Below, one piece after another: positions 54,856-63,845 of a DNA stretch of 64,000 bases. The DNA comes from Janthinobacterium rivuli (GTDB taxonomy: Bacteria > Pseudomonadota > Gammaproteobacteria > Burkholderiales > Burkholderiaceae_D): the NCBI RefSeq assembly GCF_009208735.1, contig NZ_WFLJ01000005.1, positions 1-64,000 on the forward strand. Direction: 5' to 3'. Under the pieces are notes generated by a model that did not search any database, had not been told where the DNA came from, and saw nothing but the letters and a program-made list of their open reading frames with translations. The position numbers and the translations under genes are program-made. Numbering within the stretch: the stretch's first letter is position 1; each line of letters begins with the position of its first letter.

Positions 54856-54885
54856 GTTGCTCTCCTTGCCAAGCGTCTACTATAA

Positions 54886-54921
54886 TGGACAAATCATAGA
54901 TTGCCATCAGAAACTTGTCCA
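54886..54921. promoter_or_regulatory. Inverted TTGTCCA repeat between divergent acetyltransferase and XRE genes
   Basis: TGGACAA (54886-54892) and TTGTCCA (54915-54921) form a perfect 7-base inverted repeat with 22 bases between. Each arm extends into an A/T-rich run (TTGTCCATTATA leftward, TTGTCCAATAAA rightward), so each could cover a promoter -10 region. It is a likely operator for the XRE regulator. Confidence 0.6.
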
Positions 54922-54935
54922 ATAAAATTTTATAA

Positions 54936-55502
54936 ATGTCCACTAAACCAGATGAATTGAACCAGCGTATCGGCGCCAGGGTGCGCCTCGAGCGGGAAAA
55001 CCTGGGCTGGTCGCTGACGCAGCTGGCGGCCCGCTCGGGCGTGTCGCGCGCGATGGTGCACAAGGTGGAGCGGGGCGACTGCAGCCCCACGGCCACCTTG
55101 CTGGCGCGCCTGTCGGGCGCCTTCGACCTGAGCATGTCCGAACTGATCGCCCGCGCCGAGATGCGCCCAGGGCGCTTGCTGCGCCAGGCGGAGCAGCCCG
55201 TGTGGATCGACCCGCAGAGCGGCTATGTGCGGCGCCACGTGTCGCCCGCGTCCGACATGCCGCTCGACCTCGTGCATATTACCTTGCCGCCGGGCGCCGT
55301 GGTGGCCATGCCGGCCGCCGCCTATGTGGCGCGGCGTCAATTGATCTGGTCGCTCAGCGGCAGCCTCGTCTTCATGGAAGGGGACACCCGCCACGTGCTG
55401 GACGCGGGGGATTGTCTGGAACTGGGGCCGCCGGCCGACTGCGTGTTCAAGAATGAAACGGCCACGGCCTGCACCTACGCCGTGGCGGTATTGAAGAACT
55501 AA
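54936..55502 (+). CDS. XRE-family regulator with C-terminal cupin domain
   Basis: A 188-residue transcription regulator. The helix-turn-helix is at residues 10-65 (LTQLAARSGVSRAMVHKVER), and a cupin sensor follows near 110-185 (LSGSLVFMEGDTRHVLDAGD). Such regulators often sense small amines or amino acids. It is divergent from the acetyltransferase gene, with a shared inverted repeat, and likely controls that gene and itself. It converges with a LysR gene two bases away. Confidence 0.9.
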   Translation: MSTKPDELNQRIGARVRLERENLGWSLTQLAARSGVSRAMVHKVERGDCSPTATLLARLSGAFDLSMSELIARAEMRPGRLLRQAEQPVWIDPQSGYVRRHVSPASDMPLDLVHITLPPGAVVAMPAAAYVARRQLIWSLSGSLVFMEGDTRHVLDAGDCLELGPPADCVFKNETATACTYAVAVLKN

Positions 55503-55504
55503 GG

Positions 55505-56380
55505 CTAAGCCAGCGCCGCCGCCCGCAACTGGGCGATGAAGGCGCGCGCGGCGGGCGCCTGTTCGTGGCGGCGGAAGGCCGCGGCGATCTCCGAGCTGAT
55601 CTGCGGCGCCGCCAGTTCGCGGAATACCACGCCGGGCAATTGCACGCTGGCCATCACGGAGTGGGGCACGATGGCGCAGCCCACGCCCAGCGACACTTCC
55701 GTCAGCACGGCCACCAGGCTGCCGGGGCGCGACACCACCTGCGCCGAGAAGCCGCCGCGCCGGCTCACTTCCAGGGTGCCCAATTCCTGTTCCGGCACGA
55801 TGAACGCCTGCTGCGCCAGCGCGGCCGGCCCGATCACGCAGGGGCGGGCCAGCGTGCTGTCCGCCTGCACGGCCAGCACGAAGCGGTCGCGCAGCAAGAC
55901 GACGCTGTCGAGCCCATCCGGCAAGTGCAGGGGCGGGCGCACGAAGGCCAGATCCACCCGGCCCTGGTCCAGCAAGCCGGGCAGGGCATCCATCGGGTAT
56001 TCGCGCGCGCCGATATGGATGCCGGGATGACTGGCGCGAAAGCGGGCGAACTGGTCTTGCAGCACGCCGGCATACGCGGCCGAGGCCACGTAGCCGATTG
56101 CCAGCCGTCCCAGTTCGCCCCGGCCCGCGCGCCGCGCCACTTCCTGCGCCTGCGCCAGCTGCGCCAGCGCGCGCGCCGCTTCCAGCACGAACAGCTCGCC
56201 GGCGGCCGTCAAGGCCACGGCGCGCTTGCTGCGCTGGAACAGGCGCGTGCCGAGCAGGCTTTCCGTTTCCTGCACCTGCTTGGTCAGCGCCGGCGGCGAA
56301 ATGCCCAGTTCCGCCGCGGCCCGCGCGAAGTGCAGGCTGTGCGCGACGGCCAGCACGCAGCGGAAATGCCGCAGTTCCAT
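55505..56380 (-). CDS. LysR-type transcriptional regulator
   Basis: A 291-residue regulator with an N-terminal winged helix (MELRHFRCVLAVAHSLHFAR, ISPPALTKQVQETESLLGTR) and a periplasmic-binding-protein-like effector domain. A TATAAT box on the minus strand at 56413-56408 would place transcription start near 56401. That fits the ATG at 56380 with a short leader better than the in-frame ATG at 56401. It is divergent from an MFS exporter gene and probably controls it. Confidence 0.9.
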   Translation of the reverse strand: MELRHFRCVLAVAHSLHFARAAAELGISPPALTKQVQETESLLGTRLFQRSKRAVALTAAGELFVLEAARALAQLAQAQEVARRAGRGELGRLAIGYVASAAYAGVLQDQFARFRASHPGIHIGAREYPMDALPGLLDQGRVDLAFVRPPLHLPDGLDSVVLLRDRFVLAVQADSTLARPCVIGPAALAQQAFIVPEQELGTLEVSRRGGFSAQVVSRPGSLVAVLTEVSLGVGCAIVPHSVMASVQLPGVVFRELAAPQISSEIAAAFRRHEQAPAARAFIAQLRAAALA

Positions 56381-56408
56381 CTCTTTTTCTGTATTCACCA
56401 TGGGTGAA

Positions 56409-56430
56409 TTATAAGCCGCTCATCTTATAA
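56409..56430. promoter_or_regulatory. Paired TTATAA sites in the LysR/MFS intergenic region
   Basis: Two TTATAA palindromes at 56409-56414 and 56425-56430 are separated by 10 bases within an intergenic gap of about 80 bases. They lie over the leftward TATAAT promoter and could form a LysR operator controlling both divergent genes. Confidence 0.45.
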
Positions 56431-56464
56431 CAGGAAATAATACAAGCCTGCTTACAATCGAGGC

Positions 56465-57970
56465 ATGAAGAATACCGACTGGACCTTATATACGTGCTCG
56501 GGCGTGTGCGCACTGATCATGCTCGACACCAACGTGGTGGCCGTCTCGCTGCCCTCGATCGCCCGCTCGCTCAACGCCAGCTTCGTCGACGTGGAATGGG
56601 TGGTCAGCGCCTACATGCTGGCGTTCGCCTCGTTCCTGCTACCCGCCGGCAGCATCGCCGACCGCCTGGGACGGCGCAGGGTCATGCTGTGCGGCCTGGC
56701 CGTGTTCGCGCTGGCCTCGCTGCTGTGCGGCCTGGCGTGGACGCCGTTCGTGCTCAACGTGGCGCGCGCCGTCAAGGGACTGGGCGCAGCCTTGCTGCTC
56801 ACGTCCGCGCTGGCCGTCATCGGCCACACCTTTCATGCGGAAAAGGAGAGGGCGCGCGCCTGGTCCGTGTGGGGCGCGGCCATGGGCGTGGCCATGACGG
56901 TGGCGCCCCTGTTGGGCGGCCTGGTGACGAGCGCCATCAACTGGCGCTGGATTTTCTATCTGAACCTGCCCGTCGTCGCCATATTGATGTTGCTGGTAAG
57001 CCGGCACGTGGATGAATCGAAGGATGCGTCCAACGCCAGCTTCGATCCGCTGGGCGCGCTGCTGTTTTCCGCCGGCCTGTTCTGCATCATCTGGGGCCTC
57101 ATCGACGCCAGCGTGGCGGGCTGGTCCAGCCGCGCCACCATGCTGCGCTTTATCTCCGGCGCGGCGCTGCTGGCCGTGTTCATCGCCGTGGAACGGCGCC
57201 AGCGCGCCCCCATGGTCGATTTATCCCTGTTTGGCCGGCGCGTCTTCGTCGGCGCCGTGCTGGGCATGTTCGGCTACGCCATCGCCGCGCAGGTGATGAT
57301 GACCTTTTTACCGCTGTATCTGCAGAACGCCTTCGGCTTTTCCGCTGTGCTGGCCGGCTGCGCCATGCTGCCGTTTGCCGTCGCCATGGTGGTGCTGTCG
57401 CGTCTGGCGCCGCGCGCCATGCGCCATCTGGACGACCGCGGCATTCTCGTCACAGGCTTGCTGATCGTCGCCGTCGGCAACGTGGCCACGGCGTTTGCCG
57501 CCGCCAGCCTGCAGTACGGCTGGGTGGCGGCCGGCATGGTCGTCACGGGGGCGGGCGCGGGTTTACTCAACGGCACCACGCAAAAAGCCATCCTCGCCTG
57601 CATCCCCCGCGAGCGCACGGGCATGGGTTCCGGCATCAGCACCACCACGCGCTTCGTCGGCATCGTGCTGGCCGTGGGCGCGCTGGGCGCCGTGCTGGCC
57701 ATGCGCACGGCGGCCTCGTTCGAGCAACTGGCGTGGCTGCACGGCTTGAAGGCGTCGCCCGAAATGATCGGGCGCATCGTCGCCGGCAACGCGGCCGAGG
57801 CCTTTGGCCAGCTGCCGCCCGCGCTGCAGGCCGTGGCGCAGGAAGCGGCGCGCCACGCCTTCATCGACGGCTTTGCCAGCGTGCTGTACCTAGCCGGCGG
57901 CTTGGCGGCCGTGGCGGCGGCGCTGGTCTTCGTGCTGGCGCGACCCGTGCAAACAACGGGAAAAGTGTAA
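56465..57970 (+). CDS. MFS multidrug exporter, DHA2 (EmrB/QacA) family
   Basis: A 501-residue, probably 14-TM drug:proton antiporter. The N-terminal Asp in TM1 (LIMLDTNVVAVSLPSIARSL), motif A (GSIADRLGRRRVMLCGL) and motif C-like GAAMGVAMTVAPLLGG mark DHA2. Substrates are unknown. It is divergent from a LysR regulator with about 80 bases between. GAGG is directly before the ATG and TACAAT at 56453-56458 could be a -10, which would give a very short or absent leader. Confidence 0.9.
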   Translation: MKNTDWTLYTCSGVCALIMLDTNVVAVSLPSIARSLNASFVDVEWVVSAYMLAFASFLLPAGSIADRLGRRRVMLCGLAVFALASLLCGLAWTPFVLNVARAVKGLGAALLLTSALAVIGHTFHAEKERARAWSVWGAAMGVAMTVAPLLGGLVTSAINWRWIFYLNLPVVAILMLLVSRHVDESKDASNASFDPLGALLFSAGLFCIIWGLIDASVAGWSSRATMLRFISGAALLAVFIAVERRQRAPMVDLSLFGRRVFVGAVLGMFGYAIAAQVMMTFLPLYLQNAFGFSAVLAGCAMLPFAVAMVVLSRLAPRAMRHLDDRGILVTGLLIVAVGNVATAFAAASLQYGWVAAGMVVTGAGAGLLNGTTQKAILACIPRERTGMGSGISTTTRFVGIVLAVGALGAVLAMRTAASFEQLAWLHGLKASPEMIGRIVAGNAAEAFGQLPPALQAVAQEAARHAFIDGFASVLYLAGGLAAVAAALVFVLARPVQTTGKV

Positions 57971-58062
57971 CTGTTTAGTAATATCAGCGTGCGCCGCCCG
58001 CACTTGTAATATGATGCCATCGAGCAATACATGGCAATCATATAACTACCGCAGGTAATCCT

Positions 58063-59631
58063 ATGCGCAGAAAACGCATCATCATCACCAGCGTACTGGT
58101 GGCCGTCATCGGCGTGGCCGCTCCCCTGAGCCTGGCCTTTTACCTGTCCTCCGTGCGCGCCGAGCAGGGCGAGCAAGAACGCCTGCGCCTGCTGGCCGGT
58201 TACGCGCTCGAGCGCGCCCACCGTTCCATCGCCTCGGCCAGCATGGCCCTGCGCAGCGCCGATGCGCTGGACTTGGCGCCGTGCTCGGAAGCGCATATCC
58301 AGCAATTGCGCCGCATCACCATGACCACGCGCAGCATCGACGATATCGGCTATGTGGAAAACGGCTTGCTCAAATGCACCTCCACGGGCATCGAGGAGAC
58401 GCGCATCGCCATCACGCCCGCCGACTTCACGCTGGCCAATGGCATGGGCCTCGATTTCAACCTGCGCCCCGTCGTCAGTGGCGGCAAGCGCATGGTGGGG
58501 TTGTCCTACCGCGCCTACAAGGTGCTGATCGATCCCGTGCGCTTTTCCGACGTCATCGTCGACAGCGACATCCAGATGGCCGTGGCCATCGGCAGGGAAG
58601 GCGTGCTCGACACCTTGCACCATCCCGATCCGGCGCAAGTGCAGGCCTTGCTTGCCGGAAAACCCACGGCGGGCGACCTCACGCACGATGGCAGCATCCA
58701 TGCGACGCTGTACCGCGACGGCTTGACGGCCGTCATGATCGAGCCGCGCAGCAAGCTGAACGACAGGCTGCGGCGCGAACAATTGCTGCTCTTGCCGCTG
58801 GGCCTGCTGATGGCCGCCTTCATCGTCGGCATCGTCGTGTGGCTGTCGCGCCGCCGCCTGTCGCTGCGCGGCGAACTGGAAACGGCCGTCGAGCGGCGCG
58901 AATTCTTTGTCCATTATCAGCCGATCATCGCGCTCGACACGGGCGTGTGCGTGGGCGCCGAGGCGCTGATCCGCTGGCGCCGTCCCGATGGCAGCATGAT
59001 ACGGCCCGACCTGTTCATCCCCGTGGCCGAGGAAAGCGAACTCATCCTGCCTATCACCGACCAGGTGATCGCTTGCGTCATCGCCGACATGCGCGCCGCG
59101 CTGCTGGCCGACCGCGAGCTGCACATCGCCATCAACCTGTGCGCCAGCGACATTGAAACGGGCAGGGTGCTCGACGTGCTCGAGCGTGCCCTGGCCGGCA
59201 CCGGCATCGAGGCGCAGCAGATCTGGCTGGAAGCGACGGAGCGGGGTTTCATCAACGTGGAAGCGGCGCGCGCCACCATCGAAAAGGCGAGAGCGCGCGG
59301 ACACGCCGTGGCCATCGACGACTTCGGCACCGGCTATTCCAGCCTGTCGAGCCTGCAAAACCTGCCGCTCGACGCCTTGAAAATCGACAAATCCTTCGTC
59401 GACACCATCGGCACGGACGCGGCCACCAGCAGCGTCACGCCGCACATCATCGACATGGCCCGCACCCTGAACATGCTGATCGTGGCCGAAGGCATCGAAA
59501 CGCAGCGGCAAGCCGATTATTTGCTGGAACGCAAAGTCGAATTCGGTCAGGGCTGGCTGTTCGCGAAGGCGCTGCCGGCCGCCGAATTCCTCGGTTTTTA
59601 CGCCACCCGCCGCATGCCGACTGCCACATGA
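58063..59631 (+). CDS. Membrane cyclic-di-GMP phosphodiesterase with CSS-motif sensor and EAL domain
   Basis: A 522-residue inner-membrane protein. Two TM segments (residues 6-26 and about 245-265) flank a periplasmic CSS-type domain with cysteines in LAPCSEAH and LLKCTSTG, which in characterised members respond to disulfide state. The cytoplasmic EAL domain has AEALIRWR, LEATERGF, DDFGTGYSSLSSLQNLPLDA and EGIETQ, so it is likely active in cleaving c-di-GMP. It may affect biofilm and EPS. It overlaps the next gene by 4 bases. Confidence 0.9.
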   Translation: MRRKRIIITSVLVAVIGVAAPLSLAFYLSSVRAEQGEQERLRLLAGYALERAHRSIASASMALRSADALDLAPCSEAHIQQLRRITMTTRSIDDIGYVENGLLKCTSTGIEETRIAITPADFTLANGMGLDFNLRPVVSGGKRMVGLSYRAYKVLIDPVRFSDVIVDSDIQMAVAIGREGVLDTLHHPDPAQVQALLAGKPTAGDLTHDGSIHATLYRDGLTAVMIEPRSKLNDRLRREQLLLLPLGLLMAAFIVGIVVWLSRRRLSLRGELETAVERREFFVHYQPIIALDTGVCVGAEALIRWRRPDGSMIRPDLFIPVAEESELILPITDQVIACVIADMRAALLADRELHIAINLCASDIETGRVLDVLERALAGTGIEAQQIWLEATERGFINVEAARATIEKARARGHAVAIDDFGTGYSSLSSLQNLPLDALKIDKSFVDTIGTDAATSSVTPHIIDMARTLNMLIVAEGIETQRQADYLLERKVEFGQGWLFAKALPAAEFLGFYATRRMPTAT

Positions 59632-59981
59632 GCCAGCCACGCTTTCCCTCTCCCTTGCAGCCGCTGCGCGTACCCGGCGGCTGGCACATCACCGTCAACA
59701 CCCTGTTCGAGGTGGAGCCGGGGCCGGACACCATGCAATGGTTCAGCAGCGCATTGCTGCTGTGGGGCAGCTGCCGGGATACCGGTTACTGCTTCAATTC
59801 GCATTTCGAGCCGGAAGACGATCCGCAGGGCGAATTCGTGCTGGAGATGGGCAAGGTGGCATACGACCGCCACGGCAAGATCGTCCAGGGCAGCGACGCC
59901 TTCCTGGGCGAGTTTCGCACGCGCAGGAAGGCGGAGTTTGTCGCGCGGGTCGAGCAATTCATGCAGGACCCGGCAGCTTGA
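59628..59981 (+). CDS. Small hypothetical protein co-transcribed with the EAL phosphodiesterase
   Basis: A 117-residue soluble protein that I do not recognise. Its start overlaps the EAL stop (ATGA), so the two are translated together. It has Trp-rich and acidic stretches (GGWHITVNTLFEVEPGPDTM, NSHFEPEDDPQGEF) and a C-terminal basic helix. No signal peptide or TM segment is visible. It may assist or be regulated with the phosphodiesterase, but no function can be assigned. Confidence 0.75.
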   Translation: MSQPRFPSPLQPLRVPGGWHITVNTLFEVEPGPDTMQWFSSALLLWGSCRDTGYCFNSHFEPEDDPQGEFVLEMGKVAYDRHGKIVQGSDAFLGEFRTRRKAEFVARVEQFMQDPAA

Positions 59982-59984
59982 ACG

Positions 59985-61337
59985 CTACGGTTTGCGCGGC
60001 AAGACCGTGTCCTGCCCGCCTTGCTTGAGCACGGCGCTGGCGATCTTGCCCGCCGCATCGCGCGTAAACACCAGTTCCGCGTCGATGGCGCGGAAAAAGA
60101 ATTGGTCTTTTGCGTTGGCAAACAGGGGCGCCGAGCCCATGCCCGTGCCGGCCGCTTCCAGGCCCCGCTTGCCCAGGGTCACCGTCAAGGTGAAATCGGT
60201 GCCCATTGGATACTCGCCCACGTACTCGCTCAAGGCGGCGCGCGGCACTTCGATGGCCGTTTGCGGCTTTTTCAGCGGCGGCAAGGGCGTGCCGGGCAGC
60301 AAGGTGGACAAGCCCAGGGCGTCGACATCGCGCGCCGTGTTCGTCAACACCACCACGCCCCGCTTGCCGTCCGTCGTGAACGCCGCATAGCTGCTGTAGC
60401 CGCCCGTCTGGCCGCTGTGCCAGGCGTAGCCGTGTCTCTGTCGCTGTTCCAGCAGCCAGGCCAGGCCGATTTTCGTGTCGCCGTCCGGCGCAACCGGCCG
60501 CTGCGGCTGGATCGCCAGCGCATACGGGCGCAGCGGCTTGAACATATACGCTTGCAGGTAGGCGACCATGTCGCGCGCGCTCGAATACACGCCGCCGGCC
60601 GGCGCCACCACGTTCAAGTCCCAGGCGGGCGTGGGCTCGCCAGACAGCAAATGGCCGGGCGCCAGACGCGCCAGCATGCCGTGCTTGGGCTGGTTTGAGG
60701 TGGAACGCATGCCCAGCGGCACGGCGATGCGCTTTTGCAGCAGCGCTTCATAACTGCTGCCGGCCTGCTCGGCCAGGGCCGTGCCCAACACGGCGTAGCC
60801 GATGTTCGAGTAGTCAAATGTCGTGCCCGGCGCGCGCGGCAGCTGGTAGGCGGCGAGAAACTGCCGCTGCTTCGCCGCCGTGTAATCGGCATACGGATTG
60901 GCGGGGTCTTGCGGCGCGAAGTTGTCGGGCAGGCGCGGCAGCGAAGAATAATGCGTGGCCAGGTCGAGCAGGCTGATCGTTTTGCCGTCGAAGGCAGGCA
61001 CCGTATAGCCCGGCAAGAATGCCGCCACGGGCGCGTCGAGTTTCACCTTGCCCTCGACGACGGCGTCGGCCAGCAGCAAGGCCGTCATGGTCTTGGTGAC
61101 GGAACCGATCTGGTAGACGGTGTCGGCGCCCGGTTTGATGTTCTTGCCTGCATGCACGCTGCCAAAACCGTAGACGGCGCTGTCCTTGCCGTCAATCACG
61201 GCGATGACGATGCTGGCGTGCATGCCCGTGCGCGTGAGCGCTTCCGCGCGCTGGCGCACGGCGTCGTCCAGCATGGGCGCGGCCAGGGCGGCGCCGCCGG
61301 CGAGGCAAAGGGGAAGGAGGGCGAAAGCGGGTGTCAT
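59985..61337 (-). CDS. Secreted beta-lactamase-fold serine hydrolase
   Basis: A 450-residue exported protein with signal peptide (LLPLCLAGGAALAAP). The class C-like motifs are Ser79-x-x-Lys82 (SVTKTM), Tyr176-Ser-Asn178 (DYSNIGY) and a third HSGQTGG box. A C-terminal domain of about 90 residues (LSEYVGEYPMGTDF) resembles DUF3471 in esterases and D-aminopeptidases. It may be a carboxypeptidase, esterase or lactamase; antibiotic resistance is not implied. The ATG at 61337 begins the signal peptide; the frame is open to 61424. Confidence 0.85.
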   Translation of the reverse strand: MTPAFALLPLCLAGGAALAAPMLDDAVRQRAEALTRTGMHASIVIAVIDGKDSAVYGFGSVHAGKNIKPGADTVYQIGSVTKTMTALLLADAVVEGKVKLDAPVAAFLPGYTVPAFDGKTISLLDLATHYSSLPRLPDNFAPQDPANPYADYTAAKQRQFLAAYQLPRAPGTTFDYSNIGYAVLGTALAEQAGSSYEALLQKRIAVPLGMRSTSNQPKHGMLARLAPGHLLSGEPTPAWDLNVVAPAGGVYSSARDMVAYLQAYMFKPLRPYALAIQPQRPVAPDGDTKIGLAWLLEQRQRHGYAWHSGQTGGYSSYAAFTTDGKRGVVVLTNTARDVDALGLSTLLPGTPLPPLKKPQTAIEVPRAALSEYVGEYPMGTDFTLTVTLGKRGLEAAGTGMGSAPLFANAKDQFFFRAIDAELVFTRDAAGKIASAVLKQGGQDTVLPRKP

Positions 61338-61474
61338 GGTTAACCTTGTCCAGAGTGGATCGAAGGCACGCCGGCGTCTGCGGAAGGCGGCTGGCATGCC
61401 TGGTGAAGGATACGGGCCGAACATGAAGGTTGCCTGAGTTTTATGTTTGCTGGTATGTCAACGCTTGCGTTTGC

Positions 61475-62398
61475 TCAATGTTCAGCCATCGGCGCTTCCA
61501 GCAGGCACGCCAGCTGCGCGCGCATGTCGGCGGACATGCATTGCAGCAATTGGCCGCGTCGGCGCGCATCTCCCCGTTTCTTTGACGGCACGTCGGCCAG
61601 GTCCGGTGCCCGGTAGGGCGCGCAGGGCAAGTGATAATTGCCGTCGCGCATGCGCAAGGCATGCAATTCCTGCCACGCCAGGTCGTAATCGGCGGCGATA
61701 TGGCGCCGGCGCCGCGCATTCAGGGCGATGCGGTTGTCATTGCTGATCAAAAACAGATTATTGCAGGCAAAAAAATCGCCAAAATCGCGCAGGGCCGTCA
61801 CCATCAGGTTTTTCGGGCGGCAACCGTGCAGCGCCCGCGTGGCTTGCTTGACGGCCAGCTTGCCCGCCTCGCTGCGCAAGCCTTGTAGCGCGCCCAGCTG
61901 CAGGGACACGCCATCGGCGCGCGGCACGAACAAAAAGCTGGCCAGGTACAGAGGCTGGCCATCGCGCGTCAGGCGCAGGCACAATTCGCCTTCGCGGTGG
62001 CTGTCGTGGATGGCCGTCAGCTGCAAGCGGTACAGCGCCCCATCCTTGCCTTCGAACGCGGCCAGCACCACGGGCTGGCACGCGGCCCGCTCGACCAGAG
62101 AGCGTGCCCCGGCCTGCCACAGGAAGCGGTAATGGCCTTCCAGCAAGACCAGTCTATCCGCGCAACCGAGCTGGCGCGACGCGTATGGCCGGTAAATCTT
62201 GAAGCGCAGGCAGGGATGCAGCTGCGCCAGCGAACTCAGACCGGGCATGCTGCCGAGAAAAGCTTGCCAGCGCGTGCGCTGGCGGGGGAAGAAGAGAGCG
62301 CCCAGCGCCGCTTTCAGGCGGTGGCCGCTGGCGGAGGTTGGTGGCACGGCGGGTGGCACGGCGGCGCCGTGGCGCAGGGGTAAAGCGATGTCATTCAT
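61475..62398 (-). CDS. VirK/YbjX family protein (DUF535)
   Basis: A 307-residue soluble protein of the DUF535/VirK-YbjX type. Typical stretches are FKIYRPYASRQLGCADRLVL, LRLTRDGQPLYLASFLF and YDLAWQELHALRMRDGNYHL. Family members are linked to envelope stress and virulence in enterobacteria, but the molecular role is unknown. It is divergent from the DUF1801 gene with 247 bases between, in which I see no clear promoter pair. Confidence 0.85.
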   Translation of the reverse strand: MNDIALPLRHGAAVPPAVPPTSASGHRLKAALGALFFPRQRTRWQAFLGSMPGLSSLAQLHPCLRFKIYRPYASRQLGCADRLVLLEGHYRFLWQAGARSLVERAACQPVVLAAFEGKDGALYRLQLTAIHDSHREGELCLRLTRDGQPLYLASFLFVPRADGVSLQLGALQGLRSEAGKLAVKQATRALHGCRPKNLMVTALRDFGDFFACNNLFLISNDNRIALNARRRRHIAADYDLAWQELHALRMRDGNYHLPCAPYRAPDLADVPSKKRGDARRRGQLLQCMSADMRAQLACLLEAPMAEH

Positions 62399-62645
62399 GA
62401 TTCAGCCGGAAAAGGGCAGGCGCTGCACAATGAGAGCCTTGCCAATCTGAATGCTACGTGGGCCAGGTGAATTTCATATTAAGAAGTGGACGATTGCTCG
62501 GCCGCAGTCCGGCCCCGTAGCCAGCCGCGGTATCTGGCACCACTGGAAACGGATGCGCGCCGGGGCGGGGAGGTGCTAGGATGGAGCCCTCGGGTGTTAC
62601 GCAAACGCGCACGGGGACAGGCAGGCCAGGAAAGGAGATCACGCC

Positions 62646-63080
62646 ATGAAAAAAACAGAGCCAGGCACGCAGCCCGACGAGGGCGCGGCGAGCGCGCAGT
62701 CCGCTAGCAGTCTGATCGACGCGAAGATCGCGTCCCTGCACGACTGGCGCGGCAAGACCCTGGCCGCCGTGCGCGCGCTGATCCGCCAGGCGGACCCGGA
62801 AGTGGTCGAGGAAGTCAAATGGCGCGGCGTGCCCGTCTGGTCGCATGCGGGCATGATTTGCACGGGCGAAACCTACAAGCTGGCCGTGAAACTCACCTTC
62901 GCCAAGGGCGCCGCCTTGCCCGATCCGGCTGGCCTGTTCAATGCCAGCCTGGACGGCAGCACGCGCCGGGCCATCGACCTGCACGAAGGCGAGCATCTCG
63001 ACACCGAGGCGTTCAAGGCGCTGATACGCGCCGCCGTGGCGCTGAACACGGCGCCGAAACCAAAACGGACTTCTGTTTGA
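62646..63080 (+). CDS. DUF1801 domain protein (YdhG-like)
   Basis: A 144-residue soluble protein with the DUF1801 fold, as in YdhG. Typical sequence is DWRGKTLAAVRALIRQADPE, EEVKWRGVPVWSHAGMICTG and KLTFAKGAALPDPAGLF. The function is unknown; some relatives bind iron or act in stress. AAAGGAG lies upstream of the ATG at 62646. The following gene begins at its stop codon (TTGA overlap). Confidence 0.85.
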   Translation: MKKTEPGTQPDEGAASAQSASSLIDAKIASLHDWRGKTLAAVRALIRQADPEVVEEVKWRGVPVWSHAGMICTGETYKLAVKLTFAKGAALPDPAGLFNASLDGSTRRAIDLHEGEHLDTEAFKALIRAAVALNTAPKPKRTSV

Positions 63081-63628
63081 GACACTATTTATATATCTGG
63101 CACGACCCGATCCAGCGCATGCTGGTCGCTTCCGGCATCGAATTCAAGGATGTCATCCCCGCGCTTCGGCACGCGGACGGCATCGTGCTGCGCAGGGGCA
63201 GTGCGGGAACGATCAAGAAGCCCGCCGCCTTCCAGACCCTGGGGCGGCAGCAACTGCCAGCCCTGGCGCATGAAGACATGTCCGCCTGGGGCAGCCATGC
63301 CTGGGCCGATTGGCGCGGCGCAGCGCCGGCCTCGCTGGACGCGGACGTGGCCGCGACGCTCGACCACCGGGGTCCGCTCGCGCCGCTGCCCGCCTTGCGC
63401 AGCCGCTTCCTCGCCTTTGCCCATGACGATGGCTGGTATCTGAAGCTGTTGTATGCGGCATGGGACGACGTGACGGCCTTGCTCGCCGACGTCATCCCGC
63501 CAGCGCTGGGCACGCTTGATCTGGATGCCCTGCAACGGGGAGGCGACGGCTACTGGCTGCAAGACGGCACACTGCAGGTGGAACTGAAAACCCACGATAT
63601 CGACAGCGTGTTGAACCGTCGCCTGTAG
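63077..63628 (+). CDS. Hypothetical protein, TTG start proposed, coupled to the DUF1801 gene
   Basis: A reading frame of about 183 residues that I do not recognise. It overlaps the DUF1801 stop if it starts at the TTG at 63077 (LRHYLYIWHDPIQRMLVASG); otherwise it starts at the ATG at 63119. Conserved-looking parts are FQTLGRQQLPALAHEDMSAW and HAWADWRG. It is soluble, with no signal peptide or TM segment. It probably forms a two-gene operon with the DUF1801 protein. Confidence 0.6.
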   Translation: MRHYLYIWHDPIQRMLVASGIEFKDVIPALRHADGIVLRRGSAGTIKKPAAFQTLGRQQLPALAHEDMSAWGSHAWADWRGAAPASLDADVAATLDHRGPLAPLPALRSRFLAFAHDDGWYLKLLYAAWDDVTALLADVIPPALGTLDLDALQRGGDGYWLQDGTLQVELKTHDIDSVLNRRL

Positions 63629-63845
63629 CGAAGGAACAGTGCGCCAGCCGTGCCACTGATTCGTCCCTGCTCCAGCGCGGACACGGTCTCCTGCAGCGCC
63701 ATCCTGGCCCTGTTATGCGCGCGCGGGCTGGGTCGAAGTCGCTGGTGACGGCGGTGTAGACGCCATGGGTGCGTGGATACGTGTGGGCTACCGTGCCGGG
63801 CAGGGATAGTTTTCAGCATGGAGTTCCCAGCCCATGTCGGCGGGT
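63629..63845. other. Non-coding or degraded stretch
   Basis: These 217 bases hold no intact gene. On the minus strand, three successive frames read protein-like pieces (GWELHAENYPCP, then HTYPRTHGVYTAVTSDFD, then MALQETVSALEQGRISGT), which could be a frameshifted gene remnant. The family is not recognisable, and GC-rich DNA gives such frames by chance, so this is weak. Confidence 0.3.

Noticed and set aside
57274-59640. 788-codon open frame antisense to the MFS and EAL genes
   Set aside because: It spans two well-supported genes and their intergenic region with no recognisable domain.
59985-61337. Reading the beta-lactamase-fold protein as an antibiotic resistance gene
   Set aside because: The extra C-terminal domain and lack of resistance-gene context fit an esterase or peptidase as well; resistance cannot be claimed.
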